Below are positions 29,610 to 37,478 of a stretch of DNA of 37,478 nt, in pieces. Position 1 is the stretch's first letter. Each line of letters begins with the position of its first letter. The position numbers and the translations under genes were made by a program. Under the pieces are notes generated by a model. It was not told where the DNA came from and did no database searches. It was given only the letters and a program-made list of their open reading frames with translations. Source of the DNA: Stagnimonas sp. (GTDB lineage: Bacteria; Pseudomonadota; Gammaproteobacteria; Nevskiales; Nevskiaceae); the NCBI GenBank assembly GCA_030696045.1, contig JAUYNO010000044.1:1-37478 (forward strand), in the 5' to 3' direction.

Positions 29610-32600
29610 TTAGCGGCCTGAGGTGCGTCCAGGGCGTCGCCGCCCCAGCCCGGCCAGCGCGGTCAGCACCAGCAGCGCTAGTCCGCCCAAGCTGCCGCCG
29701 AAGCGACCCTCAGTGCCACCGCCGCCGGAAGCTCCGCCCGAACTGCCGCCGGAGGAGCTGCCGCCCGAGGACGAAGAGCTGCCGCCGTCGGCCTTGAAGC
29801 GGTAGAGCTGCACGCCGCGCCCGAAGGTGCCGGCGAACAGCTGCCGGTCGTCATCCGGCTTCAGTACCAACTGATTGACCGGCACGCTGGGCAGCTCGCC
29901 CAGCGGCGCCCAGCTCCGGCCGCTCAGATCGCTGGAGATGAACACGCCCAGGTCGGTGCCGACGATCAGCTGCTCGCCGCGCCGGAGCACGGCGCTGGCG
30001 ACGGTCTGCGGCAGGTCGCCGCTGATGTCGGTGAAGCTCTCGCCGGCGTCCGTGGACTTGTAGAGGCTGCCGGTGCCGATGGCGGGGTTCTGGTCCAGGT
30101 ACTGCCCCGGTGGCGCCCAGCGCGCGGTGGAGTAGCCGCCCAGGGCGACGTAGATGGTCTTCGGGTCCTTCGGATCAATGTGGATGTTCTGGATGTAACG
30201 GTTGGGCAGGCCCACTGCCTGGGCGACGTGCCAGCCATCCGGGCTGCCCTTGGCCGGCGGCAGCTCGCCACCGACATTGGTGGCAATGCCACGCGCGAAC
30301 GGGGCGTCGGCGCCGGCGAGATTGCAGGGGCCGCAGAAACCGACGTAGATCGCCGCACCGCGCACGTCCAGCGAGCGGCTGCGGGCCTGGTAGGCGGCGC
30401 CGGTGGCCTCGTCGACGCCGAGGTCGAACACCGTGGTCCAGGTCGCGTCGCTGGCGGCATTGGTGGTGACCGCGACCTTGCTGCCGGCACCGACCAGATG
30501 CTGAGCGTCCAGCGGGTCCATCATCCAGGGCGACAGGAAGTGGCCGGTGCCGAAATCGGCCGAGGTGTAGATGCTGGTCGCGCTCCTGCCGCCGTCCAGG
30601 GTGCGCACAATCGACAGGCCCGGTGTCGCCACATAGGCCGTCTGCGAGTTGTCGGGATCGACCGCCGCCCACATGCCGTCACCGACCCAGATGCCGACCT
30701 GGCGCCGGGTGTCGGGCTCGATCTTGCCGGAGGCATTGTCTTGGTTGCCGTAGTAGACGGTGCCGTCCTTGGCGACCGCGATGCCGTAGTGCATCAGGGT
30801 GTAGAAGCCCTGGTTGGCACCGTTGGCCCACTGGTTGTTGACGAAGTCGTCGAGCAGGCCGCTGGAGTGCTGCTTGTAGACGCCGCCGTCGTTGCCGACG
30901 AACAGCCAGACCCCGCCCTCGCCGTCCGGAATGTAAATGCCGTCCTGCTGGTCCGGGTGGGTGGTGGTGCCGTTGATGACCCCGTCATAGGTCGGGCAGA
31001 CCGGCACCGGAATGCTGACCGGCAGGGTCGGCGAACCGACCAGGAAGAAGCAGGTGTCGCCGGCGAAATAGGTGCCGAACACGTCCAGCCCCACCGGCGT
31101 GCTCTCGACCAGGCCCAGCGGCGGCAGCGGCAGCCGGTTCTTCCACAGCTCTTCGAGACCGAAAGTCAGGCGGGTGGGAATGCCGGCCAGCTGCTGGGTC
31201 GGATCGGGCTTGATCCACATGTTGTACCAGGCCTGGATGCCCGGTCCGACGCCGAGCGGAATCGGCACCACCAGCGAGGAGCCGGACGCCGGTGCGTTGG
31301 CGAGCAGGCCGAGGTCGTCGGTGATGCGGGTCCAGGTATCGCCGAAATCCGAGGAGGCGTAGACGCCGTTCAGGTTGGTGGAGCTGATGGTCACCAGACC
31401 CAGCAGTTCGCAGGTGGTCAGCACCAGCGGATTGAGGCCGATGCCGCCGTCCGGGATGTCGCCCAGCAGCAGGGCGCAGAGCGCGCCCAGGTCCGCCGGC
31501 AGCGGGCCGGCATCGACGTCGATCAGTGGGAAGCCGCCGTTGAGCAGCACCGCGTCCTGGACGATGGCGTAGACATAGTCGTGGTCCTGGGCCTCGCCAG
31601 TGGCGGCGCCCAGCTCGACGCGGCCGATGCGCTCGTTGGGCGCGAAGCCCAGCGGCGACAGGCCGGTCGGGGTCGGCGCGCCGACCCGCGCGAAACTCCC
31701 GGCCCGGCCGGAGTCGGAGCGGTACAGGCCATTGCCCGGCGACTGCGGGGTGCCGTCCGGGTAAGGCGCGGCACCGGCGCGGAAGCCGACCGCCGCCAGC
31801 ACCGGACAGCCCTCGGCACCGCAGTCGATGCCGGTCGTGCCACCCGGCTTCTTCACCACCACGTCGGTGACGAAATTGGCGAACTGGCAGGGGCCGAGCG
31901 TCTCGACCCCGGCACATTCCGCCGACACCGGCAGCTGGACGTTGAGGTAGCTCGCGCCGGCGTCCTCAGAGCGGAACAGGCCCTTGCTGGTGGCGGCGTA
32001 GACGATGCCGGGCTGGGATTCGTCGACTGCCAGCTCGAAGGCGAAGGCGCCGTCCGGAACGCCGCTGGCGTGGTGCCAGGTCGCGCCCAGATCATCGCTC
32101 CAGTAGGCGCCGAGGCCGACGTAGGAGTTGCCGCCCATGGTGTGCTCACCGGTCAGCGCCAGCACCCGGCCGCCGCCCGCCGTGGTCCAGGCGACGGCGC
32201 TGGTTACCAGGGTCGGCAGGCCGTCGCCGATGGCACGCCACTGCTCGCCGAGCGTGGCCAGGTCGCCATCCACCGCCTCGCTGACCCAGATGCCGCCGTT
32301 GGCGACCGCCGCGAACAGGCGCTTGGCCTCCGGGTCGTAGGCGAAGTTGTCGACGCGGCCCATCACCGCGGGATGGCCCATCACCGCGTTGGCGCTGTTG
32401 TAGGCGGGATCACCCAGCTGCGGGCCGCTGCCGTACTGCTCCCATTCGCCGTCGGCGTTCGGCACGCTGGCCTTGTTGGCGGCCAGGGCCGCCTTCTGTT
32501 CGACCGCGCGGCGCATCAGGCCGGCCGGCAGATTGCGCAGGTCGGCGGCGTCGCGGCGGTTCAGCGCGACCTCGACGCTGGATTCCGGCAACTGCGCCGA

Positions 32601-32858
32601 CACGCACAGGCGGCCGCCGAACTCGGCACGGATGCGGTCCTGGTGCTGGCGCGCATAGGCCGGATTGAGCTGCTGCGAGACCGCCAGCGGATCACGCTCG
32701 ACATAGCCGGAGGGGCAAGCGCCGGAATCCGCAGCAGTCAGCCCCCGCTGCCCCTGCACGCCAACGACGGCAGCCAGCGCTAGCACGGCGGCGGCGCCGG
32801 CCTTCGGAAACGAGGAAACGCGGCCCCATGCGGACCGTAGTGCGGTGATCGACAACAT
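29610..32858 (-). CDS. BNR/sortilin-like repeat exoprotein with GlyGly-CTERM tail (copy A)
   Basis: This 1,082-residue protein has GGGAGG 7 nt before the ATG and an N-terminal hydrophobic signal (about 18-36). The body is a long beta-propeller-like series of BNR/Asp-box motifs (for example LYRSDSGRAGSF, VYASSDFGDTW and LYKSTDAGESF, plus IVYAATSKGLFRSEDAG), as in sortilin/VPS10-type and sialidase-like folds. Several Cys pairs are spread through the loops (CAGVETLGPCQF, DCGAEGCPV, FCGPCNLAG). The C-terminus has a Ser/Gly linker, then GGSLGGLALLVLTALAGLGRRR. This matches GlyGly-CTERM, the signal cut by rhombosortase before surface display or type II secretion. No enzymatic residues were identified; adhesion, binding or glycan recognition is possible. 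It is a tandem paralogue of the gene at 33037-36258. Confidence 0.88.
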   Translation of the reverse strand: MLSITALRSAWGRVSSFPKAGAAAVLALAAVVGVQGQRGLTAADSGACPSGYVERDPLAVSQQLNPAYARQHQDRIRAEFGGRLCVSAQLPESSVEVALNRRDAADLRNLPAGLMRRAVEQKAALAANKASVPNADGEWEQYGSGPQLGDPAYNSANAVMGHPAVMGRVDNFAYDPEAKRLFAAVANGGIWVSEAVDGDLATLGEQWRAIGDGLPTLVTSAVAWTTAGGGRVLALTGEHTMGGNSYVGLGAYWSDDLGATWHHASGVPDGAFAFELAVDESQPGIVYAATSKGLFRSEDAGASYLNVQLPVSAECAGVETLGPCQFANFVTDVVVKKPGGTTGIDCGAEGCPVLAAVGFRAGAAPYPDGTPQSPGNGLYRSDSGRAGSFARVGAPTPTGLSPLGFAPNERIGRVELGAATGEAQDHDYVYAIVQDAVLLNGGFPLIDVDAGPLPADLGALCALLLGDIPDGGIGLNPLVLTTCELLGLVTISSTNLNGVYASSDFGDTWTRITDDLGLLANAPASGSSLVVPIPLGVGPGIQAWYNMWIKPDPTQQLAGIPTRLTFGLEELWKNRLPLPPLGLVESTPVGLDVFGTYFAGDTCFFLVGSPTLPVSIPVPVCPTYDGVINGTTTHPDQQDGIYIPDGEGGVWLFVGNDGGVYKQHSSGLLDDFVNNQWANGANQGFYTLMHYGIAVAKDGTVYYGNQDNASGKIEPDTRRQVGIWVGDGMWAAVDPDNSQTAYVATPGLSIVRTLDGGRSATSIYTSADFGTGHFLSPWMMDPLDAQHLVGAGSKVAVTTNAASDATWTTVFDLGVDEATGAAYQARSRSLDVRGAAIYVGFCGPCNLAGADAPFARGIATNVGGELPPAKGSPDGWHVAQAVGLPNRYIQNIHIDPKDPKTIYVALGGYSTARWAPPGQYLDQNPAIGTGSLYKSTDAGESFTDISGDLPQTVASAVLRRGEQLIVGTDLGVFISSDLSGRSWAPLGELPSVPVNQLVLKPDDDRQLFAGTFGRGVQLYRFKADGGSSSSSGGSSSGGSSGGASGGGGTEGRFGGSLGGLALLVLTALAGLGRRRPGRTSGR

Positions 32859-32934
32859 TGTTCAGCCTCCCTGGCTTGCTGCAACCGGCGTCCATGCCCG
32901 TCGCCATCGTGGCGACCTTGCACTTACGCAATAT

Positions 32935-32952
32935 TGGCGCCAACAGGCGCCA
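32935..32952. promoter_or_regulatory. Palindrome upstream of BNR exoprotein copy A
   Basis: TGGCGCC-AACA-GGCGCCA is a perfect 7-bp inverted repeat 77 nt before the start, next to AATATT. A second small palindrome (TCGCCA-TCG-TGGCGA) lies at about 32901-32915. Together they could be an operator or mRNA leader structure; no convincing -35/-10 pair was found. Confidence 0.35.
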
Positions 32953-32991
32953 GTGTGGAACCCCCGAGTCTCAGGTCGCAGCCACGAAAAA

Positions 32992-33015
32992 GGGCGGGAG
33001 CCTGCGCTCCCGCCC
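32992..33015 (-). terminator. Intrinsic terminator after BNR exoprotein copy B
   Basis: GGGCGGGAGC-CTGC-GCTCCCGCCC is a perfect 10-bp stem; on the minus strand it is followed by TTTTT. It lies 22 nt after the stop of the copy B gene and separates the two paralogues into independent transcripts. Confidence 0.88.
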
Positions 33016-33036
33016 TCGGTGCCAACCGCTCCGCGC

Positions 33037-36000
33037 TCAGTGGCGACGGCGGCGCAGCCAGGCCGCGCCGGCCAGCAAGGCCAGCAGCGAACCACCGGCC
33101 GAACCGCCGAAGCGGCCGTCCGAGCCCCCGCCACTGCTGCCGCCGGAGGAACCGCCAGACGAGGAAGCACCGGACGAGCCGCCGGAGGAGGACCCGCCGC
33201 TGGCCTCGAACTTGTACTGCTGCACGCCACGGCCGAAGGTGCCGGCGAACAGCTGCTTGTCGTCACCCGGCTTCAGCACCAGCTGGTTGACCGGCACGCT
33301 CGGCAGGTCGCCCAGCGGCGCCCATTCGCTGCCGCTGAGGTCGCTGGAGATGAACACGCCGATGTCGGTGCCGACGATCAGCTGCTGGCCACGCTTGAGG
33401 ATGGCGCTAGTGATCAGGTCCGGCAGGTTGCCCTGCAGGCTGGTGAAGGTCTCGCCCGCGTCCTTCGATACCCAGACGTTCTTGCCCTTCTGGAGGTTGT
33501 CGTTGGTATCACCGTACTGGCCGGGCGGCGCCCAGCGCGCCGTCGAGTAGCCGCCCAGCACCACGTAGACGGTCTTTCCGGTCGGGTCGTCGCGGTCGAT
33601 GTGGACGTTGTAGATATTGCGCTTGGGCAGGCCGCCCAGCGCGGCATCGTGCCAGCCAGCCGGTGTGCCCTTGGCCGGCGGTTCGGCACCACCGACATTG
33701 GTCGCCAGCTTGCGCTGGAACTGGTTGGCTGTGCCGACCATGTTGCAGGGACCGCAAGCGGCGACGTAGCTGAAATCACCGTAGACATCGGCGGTACGGC
33801 CACGCGCCTGGAAGGCGGCGCCACTGGCCTCGTCCAGGCCCAGGTCATAGACCGTTGTCCACACCGCATCGGTCGAGGCGTTCAGGGTCTCGGCGACCTT
33901 GGTGCCGGCGGCGATCAGATGATTGGCGTCCTTGTCGTCCATGATGAAGGGCGACAGGAAGTGCGCGGTGCCGACGTCGAAGCCATCGACATACTCGTTG
34001 CTGACGCCGCCATCGAGGGTGCGCACCAGCGCCAGGCCCGGGGTCTGGAAGTAGGCGGTGTTGGCGTTGTCGGGATCGACCGCCGTCCACATGCCGTCGC
34101 CGATGTAGATGCGGATCTGCTCGCGCGAATCCGGATCGATCTTGCCGGAGGTGTTGTCCTGCAGGCCGTACCAGACAGTGCCGTCCTTCGCCACCGAGAT
34201 GCCGTAGTTCATCAGGGTGTAGAAGCCGTTGTTGATGCCGTTGCCCCAGTCGTCGTTGCTCAGCGGATCGGTGGTGGCATTGGTCGAGTGCTGCTTGTAG
34301 GCACCGCCATCGTTGCCGGCGAACAGCCAGACGCCGCCCTCGCCATCCGGAATGAACAGGCCGCCCTGCTGGTCGGGGTGGGTGGTGGTGCGGCCGCCGA
34401 CCTGGGTGCTGCTGGTCGGGCAGACCGGGCTGCCCGGGTCGCCAAGGTTGCCGATCAGGAACAGGCAGGTCTGGCCCGAGAAATAGGTGCCGATCACCTT
34501 GAAGTCGGCCGCGCTGGCGGCCTGCACCGGACCGGTCAGCGGCACCGGAGCGGCGTTGGTCCAGATCTCTTCCAGGCCGAAGGCCATGCGGGTCGGGGCA
34601 CCGGTGACCGGGTCGGCCTGGGTCGGGTCGACCGCGATCCACTGGTTGTACCAGGACTGGATGCCGGGGGCGACGCCGAGCGCGGCCGTCGCCGCCAGCG
34701 AGGAGCCGACTGCGGCAGAGGTGCCGATCAACTCCAGGTCGTCCGCCATGCGGAACCAGGTGTCACCGAAATCGGTGGAGGCGTAGATGCCGTTGAAATA
34801 GCTGGGGTTCACGCCCTCGGCAGCCAGCTCGCAGACGAACTGCGGATCGCCTTCCGGCAGGCTGCTGCACTCGATGGGAATCTGGGCGCCCGGAATCAGG
34901 TCGCTGTCGACCAGCGGGCCCGAGGTGCCATTGAGCAGGCGCGCGTCCTGCACCATCGCGTAGATGATGTTGTGGTCCTGCTCCGGGCCGTAGGCCTGGC
35001 CCATCTCGATGCGGCCGATGCGGTCCTGCGGGGTAAAGCCGTAGGGCAGTAGCGGGTCAGGGCCCGGGGTGCCGATCTTTTCGTAGCTGCCAGGCACGCC
35101 AGTGCTGGAGCGGTACAGGCCGTTGCCGGGCGACTGCGCGGTGCCATCGGCGTAGGGCAGATTGCCGGCGCGATAGCCGACCGCCGCGATCACCGGGCAA
35201 CCGGCGGCGTCACAGGCTTCGTCGGTGAGACCACCCGGCACCTTCACGATCACGTCGGTGACGATGTTGGCGAACAGGCACTTCGGATTCTCGATGTTGC
35301 CGGCGCAGTCGTCGGACACCGGCAGCGCGACATTGGTGAAGTTGCGGCCGGCATCGGTGGAGCGATAGAGGCCCTTGCCGGTGGCGGCGTAGACGATGTC
35401 CGGATTGGCCGGATCGACCTTGAGCTTGGAGCCCAGCGCGCCGTCCGGCACGCCAGTGGCACGGGTCCAGGACTCGCCGAGGTTGGTGCTCCAGTAGGCG
35501 CCGACACCGGTATAGGTGTTGCCGCCGGCCGTGTGCTCGCCGGTCAGCACCAGCAGGGTGCCGCCGCCGCCGGTGGTCCAGGCCACGCCGCTGGCGATCA
35601 GGCTGGGCAGCTTGTCGCCGAGCGGACGCCAGGAATCACCGAGGGTGGCAAGGTCGCCGCCCACTGCCTCCGTAAGCCAGACGCCGCCGTTGCCGACCGC
35701 CGCGAACAGGCGCTTGTTGGCCTCGTCGTAGACGTACTCGTCGATACGCCCCATGACCGTCGGAATGCCGTCGTTGCCGGCGCTGCCGGAAAACTCTTCC
35801 TTGTAGATCTGCGGGCCTTGGCCGTACTCGATCCAGCTGCCCGCCGCGTTCGGCACCGCCTTCTGGCGCGCCATCATCGCCGTCTTCTGCTCGGCCGCCT
35901 TGCGCAGCAGGCTGGCCGGGGCCTCACCGATGGCATCGGCGCGCGCCTGGTTCAGCTCGCCCAACTCCATCAGCGATTCCGGCAGCTTGCGCCAGACGCA

Positions 36001-36258
36001 GAAACGCTCGCCGTAGTGCTCGCGCAGCATCGCCGCGCGCTTGTCGCTGACCGGACCGAACTCGGCGGCAACCTCCGCCGGATCGCGCCAGTCGTAGCCG
36101 GCCGGGCAGTCAAAGGACTGCCTGCCGTCGGCAGCGCCAACCCGGTGGCTGGGCAGATCGGTAGCCACCAGCGCCACCAGCAGGCCCGAGGCGGAGAATG
36201 CAACGACAGGACTGCGTGAAAGGCCACGAAGCCACAAGAACCAGCGATTAATGCCCAT
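33037..36258 (-). CDS. BNR/sortilin-like repeat exoprotein with GlyGly-CTERM tail (copy B)
   Basis: This 1,073-residue protein has a signal segment (about 18-34, VVAFSASGLLVALVATDL), then a mature N-terminus with CPAGYDWRDP, matching CPSGYVERDP in copy A. The BNR/Asp-box propeller region runs nearly the whole length (LYRSTDAGRNF, IYASTDFGDTW, VWVSKDAGETF), with the same Cys pairs (CAGNIENPKCLF, ACDAAGCPV, ACGPCNMVG) and near-identical C-terminal blocks (DLPSVPVNQLVLKPGDDKQLFAGTFGRGVQ). A Ser/Gly linker precedes FGGSAGGSLLALLAGAAWLRRRRH, a GlyGly-CTERM signal. The protein is therefore predicted to be processed by rhombosortase and exported. No ribosome site is obvious at the ATG at 36258. The gene ends at its own terminator. 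Ligand and function are unknown. Confidence 0.88.
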   Translation of the reverse strand: MGINRWFLWLRGLSRSPVVAFSASGLLVALVATDLPSHRVGAADGRQSFDCPAGYDWRDPAEVAAEFGPVSDKRAAMLREHYGERFCVWRKLPESLMELGELNQARADAIGEAPASLLRKAAEQKTAMMARQKAVPNAAGSWIEYGQGPQIYKEEFSGSAGNDGIPTVMGRIDEYVYDEANKRLFAAVGNGGVWLTEAVGGDLATLGDSWRPLGDKLPSLIASGVAWTTGGGGTLLVLTGEHTAGGNTYTGVGAYWSTNLGESWTRATGVPDGALGSKLKVDPANPDIVYAATGKGLYRSTDAGRNFTNVALPVSDDCAGNIENPKCLFANIVTDVIVKVPGGLTDEACDAAGCPVIAAVGYRAGNLPYADGTAQSPGNGLYRSSTGVPGSYEKIGTPGPDPLLPYGFTPQDRIGRIEMGQAYGPEQDHNIIYAMVQDARLLNGTSGPLVDSDLIPGAQIPIECSSLPEGDPQFVCELAAEGVNPSYFNGIYASTDFGDTWFRMADDLELIGTSAAVGSSLAATAALGVAPGIQSWYNQWIAVDPTQADPVTGAPTRMAFGLEEIWTNAAPVPLTGPVQAASAADFKVIGTYFSGQTCLFLIGNLGDPGSPVCPTSSTQVGGRTTTHPDQQGGLFIPDGEGGVWLFAGNDGGAYKQHSTNATTDPLSNDDWGNGINNGFYTLMNYGISVAKDGTVWYGLQDNTSGKIDPDSREQIRIYIGDGMWTAVDPDNANTAYFQTPGLALVRTLDGGVSNEYVDGFDVGTAHFLSPFIMDDKDANHLIAAGTKVAETLNASTDAVWTTVYDLGLDEASGAAFQARGRTADVYGDFSYVAACGPCNMVGTANQFQRKLATNVGGAEPPAKGTPAGWHDAALGGLPKRNIYNVHIDRDDPTGKTVYVVLGGYSTARWAPPGQYGDTNDNLQKGKNVWVSKDAGETFTSLQGNLPDLITSAILKRGQQLIVGTDIGVFISSDLSGSEWAPLGDLPSVPVNQLVLKPGDDKQLFAGTFGRGVQQYKFEASGGSSSGGSSGASSSGGSSGGSSGGGSDGRFGGSAGGSLLALLAGAAWLRRRRH

Positions 36259-36413
36259 GATGGCGACCAGAATGCGAGAGGAGGATGGGAGCGATCAGCC
36301 ACCGGAATCCGGGGCGACGATCAAGACAGCCGTTACCAAAGCAAGCAGCGTGCCCTGATTGACATCAAATTGACAAGATGCCCCCCTTCAGGTCGCCCCG
36401 GGGCGGAAACAAA

Positions 36414-36438
36414 AACGCCCACCGTGACGGTGGGCGTT
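36414..36438 (-). terminator. Intrinsic terminator for grxD
   Basis: AACGCCCACC and GGTGGGCGTT pair around a GTGAC centre. On the minus strand the stem is followed by a T-run (AAAAA on the plus strand at 36411-36415). It lies 24 nt after the grxD stop. Confidence 0.85.
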
Positions 36439-36461
36439 GGTGCTCGAAACCAGTCAGGAAC

Positions 36462-36791
36462 TCAGGCGGCGGCTTTGCGGGCCACGGCCTCTTCCAGCAT
36501 CTTCTTGAGCTCGCCGGTCTGGTAGAGATCCAGGGTGATGTCGCAACCACCGACCAGTTCGCCCTTGACGTAGAGCTGCGGGAAGGTCGGCCAGTTGGCG
36601 AACTTCGGCAGCGCCCGGTAGATCTCCTCGTTCTCGTAGATGTTCACATAGGCGTACTCGACGCCGCAGGCATTCAGCGCCTGCACCGTGCGCGCCGAGA
36701 AGCCGCATTGGGGAAAGTCCGGAGTGCCCTTCATGTAGACGATGACGGGGTTTTCGGTGACCTGCTGCTTGATGCGCTCTAGCGCGTCCAT
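36462..36791 (-). CDS. grxD: Monothiol glutaredoxin, Grx4 family
   Basis: This 109-residue protein has MDALERIKQQVTENPVIVYMKGTPDFPQCGFSARTV at the start, containing the CGFS active site of monothiol glutaredoxins. Later come NWPTFPQLYVKGELVGGCDI (the TFPQ and GGCD glutathione-binding segments) and a closing helix. These proteins bind a [2Fe-2S] cluster with glutathione and deliver it to target proteins, often with BolA partners. The length is normal and the protein is cytoplasmic. It diverges from sodB, and a perfect TATAAT lies about 85 nt upstream on its strand. Pairing with iron superoxide dismutase fits an iron/oxidative-stress neighbourhood. Confidence 0.97.
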   Translation of the reverse strand: MDALERIKQQVTENPVIVYMKGTPDFPQCGFSARTVQALNACGVEYAYVNIYENEEIYRALPKFANWPTFPQLYVKGELVGGCDITLDLYQTGELKKMLEEAVARKAAA

Positions 36792-36875
36792 CGTTGACTC
36801 CTGGTGGCTGGCCGAAGGGCCTGGGCTAGCGGTTTCGGCCTGCGGATTGCTATGCCGTACCTCGTAAGGCGGCGG

Positions 36876-36881
36876 ATTATA
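36876..36881 (-). promoter_or_regulatory. Candidate -10 box for grxD
   Basis: On the minus strand the sequence reads GCGTATAATCC, a perfect TATAAT about 85 nt before the grxD start. The -35 region 15-17 nt upstream (ATTTTTGG) is weak, so only the -10 is convincing. Confidence 0.45.
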
Positions 36882-36928
36882 CGCGCGAGTTCCGTGCCAA
36901 AAATGAACATCCCGCTACCGGCCGGCGG

Positions 36929-36957
36929 TTGAATTTGCGGGGGGGCTCGCCTATGGT
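36929..36957 (+). promoter_or_regulatory. Candidate promoter for sodB
   Basis: TTGAAT (36929-36934) and TATGGT (36952-36957) are separated by exactly 17 nt, 56 nt before the sodB start. The spacer is GC-rich. Confidence 0.45.
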
Positions 36958-37013
36958 GCCGTTCCGCTTTTGCCTGCCCCGCCAGGATTCATCCCAGCAC
37001 CCGAGGAAACGCC

Positions 37014-37478
37014 ATGGCCTTTACCCTCCCCGAACTGCCCTACGCGAAGGACGCTCTCGTGCCGCACATGTCGGCCGAAACCTTCGACTATCACCACGCC
37101 AAGCACCACAAGGCCTACGTCGACAACGCCAACAAGCTGGTCGCCGGTACCGAGTTCGAGAGCATGTCGATGGAGGACGTGATCAAGAAGTCCTCCGGCA
37201 AGATCTTCAACAACGTTGCCCAGATCTGGAACCACACGTTCTTCTGGCACTGCCTGACGCCCAAGCAGGCCGCCCCCGGCAAGAAGCTGACCGATGCCCT
37301 GGTCAAGCAGTTCGGCGGGGTCGAAGACTTCAAGAAGGCCTTCACCGAAGCCGCCATCAACACCTTCGGCTCGGGCTGGGCCTGGCTGGTGCAGAACGCC
37401 GACGGCTCCCTGGCCATCGTCTCCACCCAGGGCGCCGGCAACCCCATGACCAGCGGCCAGAAGCCGCTGCTGACCTGC
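37014..37478 (+). CDS. sodB: Superoxide dismutase, iron type (partial, 3' end missing)
   Basis: The first 155 residues are present, and the frame runs off the window end. AGGA lies just upstream of the ATG. The N-terminus MAFTLPELPYAKDALVPHMSAETF follows the Fe-SOD pattern closely. Visible metal-ligand histidines are His27 (DYHHAKHH) and the one in WNHTFFWHC (about residue 74); the Asp and second His in the DVWEHAY segment lie beyond the window. AQIWNHTFFWHCL, INTFGSGWAWLV and LAIVSTQGAGNP are typical of iron SODs of Gammaproteobacteria. The enzyme dismutes superoxide to oxygen and hydrogen peroxide in the cytoplasm. It diverges from grxD. Confidence 0.96.
   Translation, partial: MAFTLPELPYAKDALVPHMSAETFDYHHAKHHKAYVDNANKLVAGTEFESMSMEDVIKKSSGKIFNNVAQIWNHTFFWHCLTPKQAAPGKKLTDALVKQFGGVEDFKKAFTEAAINTFGSGWAWLVQNADGSLAIVSTQGAGNPMTSGQKPLLTC

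Noticed and set aside
30180..32783. Open frames of several hundred codons on the plus strand opposite the BNR exoproteins (also 32845-35052)
   Set aside because: They mirror the repeat structure of the minus-strand genes and have no start signals or protein-like features.
36284..36361. Short plus-strand frame after GAGAGGAGG upstream of BNR copy B
   Set aside because: About 25 codons with an apparent ribosome site but no conserved features; likely chance in the leader of a divergent gene.

Overview
This is high-GC DNA with dense gene packing, many ATGA or GTGA overlaps and long spurious antisense frames. The gene content points to a free-living gammaproteobacterium: divergent ppsR/ppsA, a grxD-sodB neighbourhood, an NADP isocitrate dehydrogenase, GlyGly-CTERM exoproteins, and TonB/YfiR/c-di-GMP signalling. 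The Xanthomonadales (Lysobacterales) are my best guess from style and content. That is an inference, since no rRNA or other phylogenetic marker lies in the window.

Layout. (1) 1-5590, minus strand: a c-di-GMP signalling operon of 7TM-PAS-GGDEF-EAL protein, TonB-dependent receptor, YfiR and a CHASE8-type membrane sensor cut by the window edge. (2) 5876-7585, plus strand: an AraC-type regulator and glyoxalase I (gloA), separated by a 268-bp miniature mobile element with nested inverted repeats and a TAA target duplication. (3) 7608-10035, minus strand: an unrecognised protein and a Tat-exported PhoD-type phosphatase. (4) 10111-17745: a gluconeogenic C4-dicarboxylate block. PpsR diverges from PpsA-DctA-MaeB, with a secreted RNase T2 at the tail. 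Together these import C4 acids, decarboxylate malate to pyruvate and convert pyruvate to PEP. (5) 17875-21283, minus strand: a translationally coupled three-gene signalling operon of Rcp1-like receiver, REC protein with ruined GGDEF and EAL domains, and a histidine kinase whose membrane domain matches the ethylene-receptor copper-binding domain. (6) 21457-27000: an accessory stretch with an EamA transporter, two unrecognised genes (a membrane protein and a Cys-rich secreted protein), a REP-like hairpin, an MBL hydrolase, a HigA-type regulator without toxin, a Tat-exported dienelactone hydrolase and a stand-alone CinA/MoaB-fold protein. (7) 27102-29559: an isocitrate dehydrogenase fused to a C-terminal CBS pair, divergent from a DJ-1/YajL protein. 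(8) 29610-36258, minus strand: two tandem paralogous ~1,080-residue BNR-repeat exoproteins with GlyGly-CTERM tails. (9) 36462-37478: monothiol glutaredoxin grxD and the 5' part of sodB.

The items most worth following up are the Icd-CBS fusion, the ethylene-receptor-like kinase with its degenerate c-di-GMP partner, the structured miniature element at 6872-7139, the twin GlyGly-CTERM exoproteins, and the pair of unknown genes at 22550-23866.
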